The notes under the pieces are model-generated. The model searched no databases, was not told the origin of the DNA, and saw only the letters and a list, made by a program, of their open reading frames with translations. The position numbers were made by a program, and so were the translations under genes. A DNA stretch of 10,482 nt, from NCBI GenBank assembly GCA_029938185.1, contig JAOZVK010000165.1, positions 1 to 10,482 on the forward strand. Reading direction: 5' to 3'. This stretch comes from Bacteroidales bacterium (GTDB lineage Bacteria; Bacteroidota; Bacteroidia; Bacteroidales; JAOZVK01). Positions within the stretch are counted from its first letter, which is position 1, and each line of letters begins with the position of its first letter. This document shows, in pieces, positions 1 to 6,300 of this stretch.

Positions 1-277
1 TATCATAGAAACATCTTATTTTTCACATTCTACATTAAATATTTTTATTTATTTAAGTAGGTCATTGTATAAAATCGACACTTTGTAAAGTTGTAACTTA
101 TTGTAATTCTGGCGTAAACAAAATTGTTAATTGTCCATTATTCATTGTTAATTACTTATGTGTAACTTTAGGTAACCTATATTAACTTTTAACTTGCGAT
201 TGTTTTGGAAAAAGAGAACTGTTTTTGTGAGTTCTGAATTTAGAGTACTTAGATATACAATATGTAAACTATTCTTG
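1..277. other. AT-rich non-coding leader, nothing recognised
   Basis: No convincing reading frame or RNA gene is visible on either strand. There is a 10-bp direct repeat (ATTGTTAATT at 123-132 and 144-153) in low-complexity sequence. The stretch starting GGCGTAAACAAAA at 111 resembles the first part of the dispersed GCGTAAGCAAC element described elsewhere, but has no hairpin half and may be chance. The gene upstream of the window edge cannot be seen, so this may be the intergenic region behind it. Confidence 0.5.
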
Positions 278-333
278 TTATTTTGCAAATATATTTTGTC
301 ATTAATTAGAATTATTTTACATTTGCAAAATAA
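278..333. promoter_or_regulatory. 16-bp inverted repeat overlapping the caspase-gene promoter
   Basis: The arm at 278-293, reverse-complemented, matches the arm at 318-333 at 15 of 16 bases (TAYATTTGCAAAATAA). Each arm contains the 8-bp palindrome TTTGCAAA (282-289 and 322-329), exactly 40 bp apart, about four helical turns. The right arm contains the -7 element of the promoter, and the 24-nt loop contains its -33 element. The geometry suits an operator for a dimeric regulator binding two sites on one face of the DNA. This role is inferred; no regulator is visible nearby. Confidence 0.5.
295..325 (+). promoter_or_regulatory. Bacteroidota-type promoter for the WD40-caspase gene
   Basis: TTTG at 295-298 is followed after 19 nt by TACATTTG at 318-325. 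This is a full match to the Bacteroidota primary sigma-factor consensus (TTTG at -33, TAnnTTTG at -7). Transcription would start near 330, giving a leader of about 75 nt before the ATG at 405. It is the only promoter in the window with both boxes intact at ideal spacing. Confidence 0.65.
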
Positions 334-404
334 TATACTTTATAAATAAATCAAAGCTGATAATAATATTTATATTAAGGCATAATTAGTAAAAAATTAG
401 GCTT

Positions 405-2138
405 ATGAAAACTATAATAACATTAATACTTAGTATGATTTCAATAAACATACTATCACAAGAATTACAACAAATTGATATTTTAAGACAACATAAAGGA
501 GATGTAAATTCAGTTACTTTCAGTAGTAATGGAAAATATCTTGCAAGCTCCAGCACCGATAAAACAATTATCATATGGAATTCAACAAATAGAAAAATAA
601 TTAAAACTTTAAATGGACATAACGATGCAATATCATGTGTAACATTTAGTCCTAATGATGAGTTATTGGCGAGTAGCAGTTGGGATTATAAAATTAAGAT
701 TTGGAATACAAATAACTGGAAGTTAGTAAAAACATTGGGAACAGCTAGCGATTGGGTAAATTTTGTTCGATTTAGTCCAAACGGAGAATATGTTGTGGCA
801 AGCACTTCAAATGGCTACATATATGTGTGGAATACAACAAACTGGAACTTAATAAAATCAATTAAAACTTCAAATAGTGGAAGTATATGGTCATTAAGTT
901 TTAGTCCCAATGGAAGATTATTAGTAATTGGAGGAAGTGATAATACTGTATCTGTATGGAATACCAAAACATGGAACAAAACAAAAGTATTAATCGGACA
1001 TGCTGAAACAGTAAGTACCGTTGTATTCAGTCCAAATGGCAGATATATAGCATCAGGTAGTTATGATAAAACAATAAAAATATGGGATTCAAATACATGG
1101 AATGAGATTAAAACTTTAAAAAAGCATAATGCAAAAGTGTGGACTTTATCATTTACCAAAAATGGAAATTATTTAGGCTCTGGAGACTTCAAAGGTAAAA
1201 TAATAATATGGGATACAAATAATTGGAAAGATATTCATAGAATTTCAAATGAAAAAGCAATTGCATCTTTAGCTTTTAATAGTGTAACTAAAGTTTTAGC
1301 AAGTGGTAGTTGGGACAATACAATCAAACTTTGGGACATAAGTTCGCTAAAAACAGCTTATACAAATGTTATGGTTAGCAAAAGTATAATTCAAGATCAA
1401 ATAATTCATGAAAGAAGAATAGCTCTGGTAATAGGAAACTATAATTATAAAAATGATGCAAGATTAGTTAATCCCAAAAATGATGCTGATAGTATAGCTA
1501 ATTTACTAAAAGAAATGGATTTTGAAGTAATAAAGAAACATAATCTTGATTTGCGTCAGATGGTAGATGCTGTAAATGAGTTTGGAGTAAAATTAAAAGA
1601 TGCTAAAGAAAACGGCGATTATGTTGTTGGATTGTATTATTTTTCGGGTCATGGAATGCAAATAAATGGAATAAATTTTTTATTACCACTAAATGACAAT
1701 ATAGGTGGTGAAGAAGATATTACATATGAATCATTTAATTCAGATAGAGTTTTAACTAAATTAGAATCATCAGGAAGTTCTATAAATATAGTTATTTTAG
1801 ATGCTTGCCGCAATAATCCATTCGAAAAACGATTTAAAAATTTTAAAGGATATTTTCCAAATTTTAAACCTGGTTTATCACTGCCAAATGTTGGCTCTAG
1901 TGGAACTCTTATAGCATATGCTACCTCACCTGGAAGAATTGCTCTTGATGGCGATGGTAGCAATAGCCCTTATGTTGAAGAATTGCTGAAAAACATTAGA
2001 AAACCAGGTTTAACTGTTGAACAAGTCTTTAAGAAAGTAAGAATAGGCGTATTAAGACGAACTCGCGAAACTCAATTGCCTTGGGAAGCAAATTCACTTA
2101 TTGGAGATTTTTATTTTGTAAAAAACCAACAAAAATAA
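405..2138 (+). CDS. Exported WD40 beta-propeller / caspase-like (C14) peptidase fusion
   Basis: The 577-residue protein starts with a probable signal peptide (Lys2, hydrophobic to about residue 18, then Ser-Gln), so it is likely exported. Residues about 25-312 hold seven WD40 repeats, each ending in an [IV]-x-[IVL]-W-[ND] strand (W58, W100, W142, W185, W227, W269, W310), enough for one closed seven-bladed propeller. Residues about 336-572 are a caspase/metacaspase (C14) fold: RIALVIGNYNY at the first strand, catalytic His416 in YFSGHG, catalytic Cys468 in LDACRNNPF, then the SPGRIALDGDGSNSPY loop. Both dyad residues are present, so an active cysteine peptidase is expected. WD40 domains usually bind protein partners, suggesting recognition coupled to cleavage. 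The ATG at 405 gives the signal peptide and follows a good promoter. The gene stands alone, and its substrate cannot be told. Family identification is firm; cellular role is unknown. Confidence 0.93.
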   Translation: MKTIITLILSMISINILSQELQQIDILRQHKGDVNSVTFSSNGKYLASSSTDKTIIIWNSTNRKIIKTLNGHNDAISCVTFSPNDELLASSSWDYKIKIWNTNNWKLVKTLGTASDWVNFVRFSPNGEYVVASTSNGYIYVWNTTNWNLIKSIKTSNSGSIWSLSFSPNGRLLVIGGSDNTVSVWNTKTWNKTKVLIGHAETVSTVVFSPNGRYIASGSYDKTIKIWDSNTWNEIKTLKKHNAKVWTLSFTKNGNYLGSGDFKGKIIIWDTNNWKDIHRISNEKAIASLAFNSVTKVLASGSWDNTIKLWDISSLKTAYTNVMVSKSIIQDQIIHERRIALVIGNYNYKNDARLVNPKNDADSIANLLKEMDFEVIKKHNLDLRQMVDAVNEFGVKLKDAKENGDYVVGLYYFSGHGMQINGINFLLPLNDNIGGEEDITYESFNSDRVLTKLESSGSSINIVILDACRNNPFEKRFKNFKGYFPNFKPGLSLPNVGSSGTLIAYATSPGRIALDGDGSNSPYVEELLKNIRKPGLTVEQVFKKVRIGVLRRTRETQLPWEANSLIGDFYFVKNQQK

Positions 2139-2140
2139 AA

Positions 2141-2160
2141 GGCTCGAAAAGCCAATTTTT
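2141..2160 (+). terminator. Weak intrinsic terminator after the caspase gene
   Basis: Two bases after the stop codon, GGCT (2141-2144) pairs with AGCC (2150-2153) around the loop CGAAA, and TTTTT follows at 2156-2160. The stem is only 4 bp, so termination may be partial. The position and the T-run support the call. Confidence 0.45.
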
Positions 2161-2180
2161 CATTTTAAACTTTTTATACT

Positions 2181-2327
2181 ATGGTCAAAATAAAACGTAA
2201 CAAACAGAAGCAAAAATTAAACATAAATTATAATTCAAAACAAAAACGAGTTGGTTTTATAACTATGTTATTAATTCTCTTGAAACGAATGATTGGTAAT
2301 AGAAGAAACACTCTTAGCCAGCAATAA
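2181..2327 (+). CDS. Doubtful small ORF, 48 residues, basic
   Basis: ATG to TAA encodes 48 residues beginning MVKIKRNKQKQKLN. The first 23 residues are strongly basic, a short hydrophobic patch (GFITMLLILL) follows, and the C-terminal part is basic again. The sequence before the ATG (AAACTTTTTATACT) resembles the A/T-rich stretches before the starts at 7910 and 8640. A possible hairpin terminator follows at 2338. Against it: no recognised family, high lysine and asparagine content expected from any AT-rich frame, no promoter match seen, and a terminator just upstream. It could be a small membrane-associated peptide or a random frame. Confidence 0.2.
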   Translation: MVKIKRNKQKQKLNINYNSKQKRVGFITMLLILLKRMIGNRRNTLSQQ

Positions 2328-2337
2328 CATAAATTTT

Positions 2338-2361
2338 CCTTAAAAACACTTTAGTTTAAGG
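2338..2361 (+). other. Hairpin downstream of the 48-codon ORF
   Basis: CCTTAAA (2338-2344) pairs perfectly with TTTAAGG (2355-2361) around a 10-nt loop. It lies 10 nt after the small ORF's stop and runs into the decayed repeat at 2359. It could be a weak terminator, but there is no clean T-run immediately after the stem. Confidence 0.3.
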
Positions 2362-2383
2362 TCTTCCACCTATTTTTATTGCC
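2359..2383 (-). repeat. Decayed copy of the dispersed intergenic element
   Basis: AGGTCTTCCACCT (2359-2371) followed by an A/T spacer and TTGC matches the clear copy at 7831-7861 (AGGTCTTCGACCT, spacer, GTTGC). One base in the hairpin is changed and the distal GCGTAA part is lost. Read on the - strand it has the consensus order. Confidence 0.4.
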
Positions 2384-2445
2384 CAAATCTGTGTGGAAAG
2401 CCAAGTCGTCTAACTAAAATTTTTCAATATTTTAATAATTGTACT

Positions 2446-2585
2446 GGTTTGTTACATATTGCCTGTTTAAAACTGTCGGTGTGGCTTGAAGCCACGCCGA
2501 CAGTAGGCGGTTATGTTATTGATTTTCATCGTAATTTAAAACTACATATGACGCATTAGTAAGAATATGTAACATGTTTCAAACC
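2446..2585. repeat. Nested inverted-repeat structure around a GC-rich hairpin
   Basis: An outer pair, GGTTTGTTACATATT at 2446-2460, matches AATATGTAA at 2564-2572 and CAAACC at 2580-2585, with 7 extra bases in the right arm. A second pair is GCCT at 2461-2464 with AGGC at 2505-2508. The GC-rich core hairpin is at 2473-2503. The right shoulder GGCGGTTATG (2507-2516) can partly pair with CATATTGCC (2455-2463). No ORF lies inside. It could be a MITE-like or REP-like mobile element remnant, a structured RNA, or a folded recombination site. None of these can be decided from one copy. Confidence 0.45.
2473..2503. repeat. 31-nt GC-rich hairpin
   Basis: CTGTCGGTGTGGCTT (2473-2487) pairs with AAGCCACGCCGACAG (2489-2503) about a single central G. 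All 15 positions pair, with one T-G wobble (2480 with 2496) that favours + strand RNA or single-stranded + strand DNA, since the other strand would have an A-C mismatch. It is far richer in G+C than its surroundings. No T-run follows, so it is not a normal intrinsic terminator. Confidence 0.75.
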
Positions 2586-2888
2586 ACAACACTATTAGCG
2601 ATTTTTTTTAATTGTAAAATAACAAAAAAACTGCGCATCTTGGACTAACTTATTTTTTCATTTTCACTTAGTGAAAAAAAATATAATAAAATATTATATT
2701 TACAGCACCTAAACTTAGAAATCTCAATAAAAACAGTCGCAATATTTATGATATGCAACATTTATTCAATTTTTAAACAACATAAGATTTATTGTATTAA
2801 AAATTTGTTAATCAAAACAATAAAAAAAATTATATTATTAATAAAAATATAAATTATTATATAACATTATGATATGTTTATAAAATAA
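2586..2888. other. AT-rich intergenic stretch with two small hairpins
   Basis: No usable ORF is seen. TTTTCAC (2661-2667) pairs with GTGAAAA (2671-2677) around TTA, and AATATAAT (2680-2687) pairs with ATTATATT (2693-2700). Neither is followed by a T-run. Such palindromes are common by chance in sequence this AT-rich, and no function is assigned. Confidence 0.4.
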
Positions 2889-2921
2889 GTTGTAAACTTG
2901 ATTTTTTTTTTCATAACTTTG
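2889..2921 (+). promoter_or_regulatory. Bacteroidota-type promoter in the gltB upstream region
   Basis: GTTG (2889-2892) is followed after 21 nt by TAACTTTG (2914-2921), a full match to the TAnnTTTG -7 box. A T-tract lies between the boxes. Transcription would start near 2927. The transcript would either carry a leader of nearly 400 nt into gltB, or express the 41-codon ORF at 2963, or make a small RNA. Confidence 0.5.
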
Positions 2922-2962
2922 TTTCGGAAAAAAAACGTATTTTTATTTAAAATTAGAATCTT

Positions 2963-3088
2963 ATGTACTTAATTGATATTGTATTAAATTACTTAAATAG
3001 TATTGTGAGCTATTTAAATCCTACTAAAACCAAACCAAACTATCCTATCTTTACAAAATCCAACTTTGTGCATTTAAATACTCAGTAA
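2963..3088 (+). CDS. Doubtful small ORF, 41 residues
   Basis: ATG to TAA encodes 41 residues beginning MYLIDIVLNYLNSIVSYLN. The N-terminal half is hydrophobic with spaced polar residues and could form an amphipathic helix; the rest is polar and basic. The ATG lies about 36 nt after the start site predicted from the promoter at 2889-2921, and the reading frame ends about 230 nt before gltB. It could be a leader or small regulatory peptide. No family is recognised, no ribosome-binding sequence is seen, and chance frames of this length are common, so it is listed only because of its promoter. Confidence 0.2.
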   Translation: MYLIDIVLNYLNSIVSYLNPTKTKPNYPIFTKSNFVHLNTQ

Positions 3089-3120
3089 TCATTATATATT
3101 ATATCACCCTTACAAAAATT

Positions 3121-3153
3121 GGCTCTTTAATCCTTTTTTATTTTGTTTACGCC
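3121..3153 (-). repeat. Decayed copy of the dispersed intergenic element
   Basis: On the - strand this reads GGCGTAAACAAAATA, then AAAAAGG, then AAAGAGCC. It aligns with the clear copy at 3264-3294 over its whole length, apart from scattered substitutions and one or two extra bases. The hairpin half no longer pairs well. Confidence 0.4.
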
Positions 3154-3198
3154 TAAATTTTTATTTGTGTTGATTATCAGTCAATTAAAAAGCAAAAA

Positions 3199-3206
3199 TA
3201 AATTTG
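3199..3206 (+). promoter_or_regulatory. Possible gltB-proximal -7 promoter box
   Basis: TAAATTTG matches the -7 consensus and would start transcription near 3212, about 108 nt before gltB. No TTTG or TTG lies at the right distance upstream, so it would need an activator or is a chance match. Confidence 0.3.
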
Positions 3207-3207
3207 T

Positions 3208-3230
3208 GCGTAAATAAACATTAAGAGTCA
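3208..3230 (+). repeat. Decayed copy of the dispersed intergenic element
   Basis: GCGTAAATAAACATTAAGAG aligns with GCGTAAGCAACATTAAAAAG of the clear copy 56 bp downstream, with one extra base. The hairpin half is missing. The two plus-oriented copies suggest a local duplication upstream of gltB. Confidence 0.4.
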
Positions 3231-3232
3231 TT

Positions 3233-3248
3233 TTGTATTGAAATACAA
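3233..3248. promoter_or_regulatory. 16-bp perfect palindrome upstream of gltB
   Basis: TTGTATT (3233-3239) and AATACAA (3242-3248) are exact reverse complements around GA, about 70 nt before the gltB start and about 20-35 nt after the start site predicted from the -7 box at 3199. It could be an operator for nitrogen control of gltBD, or a small RNA hairpin. No specific regulator can be named. Confidence 0.3.
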
Positions 3249-3263
3249 TTAATTATATATCAA

Positions 3264-3294
3264 GCGTAAGCAACATTAAAAAGGTCGAAGACCT
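3264..3294 (+). repeat. Dispersed intergenic element, clear copy
   Basis: GCGTAAGCAAC (3264-3274), spacer ATTAAAA, then the perfect hairpin AGGTC-GAA-GACCT (3282-3294). It ends 25 nt before the gltB ATG, so in the mRNA the hairpin sits in the 5' leader. It forms an inverted pair with the copy just after gltB at 7831-7861; the 11-bp and 13-bp conserved blocks are identical in the two. Confidence 0.75.
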
Positions 3295-3319
3295 CTTACA
3301 AATTATAAAACTTAGACAG

Positions 3320-6300
3320 ATGGAAGAAAACTCTCAAAAATCATTGTATTGTTCAAGCTACGAACACGATTCATGTGGAATTGGCTTTATTGCTGACTTA
3401 AAAGGTCGAAAAACGTATAAAACAATAGATGATGCACTAACAATGCTCGAAAATATGGAACACAGGGGGGCAACAGGAAGTGATCCTGAAACTGGAGATG
3501 GAGCGGGTATATTAATTCAAACACCTCATCAATTGTTTTTTGAAGAATGTCAAAAAATAGGTATTGATTTACCCGAATTTGGAGAATATGGTGTTGGTAT
3601 GATATATTTTCCTTCCAATGTAAAAATACGTGAGCAATGTAGAAGAATGCTTAACATACATATCGAAGAAATTGGATTTGAATTACTTGGTTATCGTGAT
3701 GTGCCACGACAAAATAAAATAATCGGTGAAACTGCAAAATTATACGAACCTAAGATTGAACAAGTATTTGTTAAATACAAAGAAAAAATTTCTAAAGATA
3801 ATTTAGAGCGTAAGCTTTTTGTTTTACGTAATTATGCAAGCCATCAAATTGAAAAAGAAATAATAAACAGTAATCATGATTTCTATTTATTAAGTTTTTC
3901 GTATAAAACGATAATATACAAAGGTCAATTTATTACTTCTCAACTCAAAAAATATTACTTAGATTTACAAGACAACAGACTAAAATCAGCAATAGCACTA
4001 ATACATTCAAGATTTTCAACTAATACTTTTCCAAAATGGAAATTGGCACAACCTTTTAGATTTATTGCACATAATGGCGAAATAAATACAATTAGAGGAA
4101 ATGTTAATTGGCAACTTTCGAACGAACAATTATTTGAATCTTCTCTTTTTTCGCGAAAAGAAATGAGAATGCTATTGCCTATATGCGATGATAAGTTTTC
4201 GGACTCGGCTAATCTTGATAATATGGTAGAAATGCTCGTTCTTGCTGGTAGGTCTTTGCCCCATGTAATGATGATGCTTATACCCGAAGCATGGCATGGA
4301 AATGATATGATGGATAAAGAAAAACATGATTTTTATCAATATCATGCTTCTTTAACAGAACCTTGGGATGGACCTGCATCTGTTTGCTTTACCGATGGAG
4401 ATACCGTAGGAGCAACACTTGATAGAAATGGACTTCGACCATCAAGATATTGTATCACAGATGATGATATTTTAGTTTTATCATCTGAAGCAGGGGCTTT
4501 AAGAGTAGAACCATCAAAAATTGTTAAAAAAGGAAGACTTGAACCTGGCAAAATGATTGTTGCTGATTTAAATGAAGGTAGAGTTTTTTATGATACCGAA
4601 ATAAAAAGTAAGCTATATGCAAAACAAGATTATGGAAAATGGTTAGACCAAAATGCTGTTAAACTTAAAAACATTGATAGGTTGGAAAAACCAACTTATG
4701 AGTATGATTTTGCTACTTTGAAACAACGAAAACTGGCATTTGGTTACACAAGAGACGACCAAAGATTTATATTGGCTCCAATGGCAACTAATGGAAAAGA
4801 GCCAATTGGCTCAATGGGGGCTGATATACCACTTGCAATTTTATCACATCAAAGTCAGCATTTAGCAAATTATTTTAAACAACAATTTGCTCAAGTAAGT
4901 AATCCTCCTATTGACTCAATAAGAGAAAGCCTTGTGATGTCGAAAAGAACATATATTGGAAAAATTCATAATATATTGGCAGAAACTCCAATGCATTGTA
5001 AACAGATTATCGTTAGGCAGCCAATACTTACAAACCATGGTTTAGATAAAATTAGAAAAATATCACATACTGATTTTTATACAACTGTAATCAATATAAC
5101 CTTTAAAGCTGATGGAAAGCCAGGACGATTAGAAGAGGCTCTTGATTCTATTTGCAAACAGGCTGATACAGCAATAATTGATAATGGTTCAAATATTATA
5201 CTATTGTCAGATAGAGAGATAAATAGTAACTATGCACCTATACCTTCTTTATTAGCAGTTGGTGCAGTACATCATTATCTAACAAACAAAGCTCGTAGAG
5301 TACGAACAGCCATTGTTGTAGAAGCTGGAGACATAAGAGAAACACACCATTTTGTAACTTTAATTGGTTATGGAGCAACAGCTGTAAACCCATATTTAGC
5401 ATATGAGAACATAGAATATTTGCGAAGAGAAAAACTTATTCCAGTTGAACTAAGCGAAGAAGAAGCATATGCAAATTATACTAAAGCAATAAGTGATGGA
5501 ATGCTAAAAGTTGCTTCAAAAATGGGAATTTCCACAATACAATCGTATCAAGGAGCACAAATATTTGAAGCAATAGGTCTAAACAGCAAAGTTATAGATA
5601 AATGTTTTGCAGGCACAGTTTCAAAATTGGAAGGTTTGGACTTTGATGGAATAGCCAAAGAAGTACTTGTAAGACATAAAATTGCATTTCCTGAAACTCC
5701 TAATATTCAAAAAACTCTTCCCGATAGTGGAATATACCAGTGGAAACGAAGAGGCGAGTTACATTTATTTAATCCTGATACAATATATTTTTTGCAACAA
5801 GCTGTTAGAAAAGGTGATTATAATATGTATAAAAAATATTCAGGTTTTATAGATAATTTGAATGAAAACTCAATCACAATTCGCGGACTTTTTGATTTCA
5901 AAACACGAAACTCTATTCCTTTGTCAGAAGTAGAAAGCAAAGAGAATATTTTGAAACGATTTGCAAGTGGAGCAATGTCTTTTGGTTCAATTTCATACGA
6001 AGCTCATACAACTCTTGCAATAGCTATGAACAGAATAGGAGGTAAAAGTAATAGTGGCGAAGGTGGCGAAGATGAAAAAAGATACGTAGTTGAAAAAGGT
6101 AAAGATAATCTAAGGTCAGCAATAAAGCAGGTTGCTTCAGGACGATTTGGTGTCAGTAGTAACTATTTGACTAATGCTGACGAAATACAAATAAAAATGG
6201 CACAAGGAGCCAAACCAGGTGAAGGTGGGCAATTACCCGGATATAAAGTAAATGATTGGATTGCTAGAGTTAGAAATTCAACACCTGGAGTAGGTTTAAT

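Noticed and set aside
278..333. Phase-variable invertible promoter
   Set aside because: The geometry is suggestive, but the 24-bp segment between arms is far shorter than known invertible Bacteroidota promoters, and no recombinase gene is near.
386..574. Minus-strand ORF of 62 codons
   Set aside because: It overlaps the signal peptide and first blade of the clearly real WD40-caspase gene, and has no family resemblance.
1649..1963. Minus-strand ORF of 104 codons
   Set aside because: It is antisense to the conserved caspase core, including the catalytic Cys codon. It is a shadow.
2455..2516. Integron attC-like recombination site
   Set aside because: The right shoulder has GGCGGTTATG and the core folds strongly, but GTTATGT breaks the GTTRRRY core by one base, no matching RYYYAAC is on the other side, and no integrase or second site is in the window. 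Kept only as one possibility in the hairpin finding.
2661..2700. Two AT-only hairpins as terminators
   Set aside because: Neither is followed by a T-run on either strand in the right place, and such palindromes are expected by chance in sequence this AT-rich.
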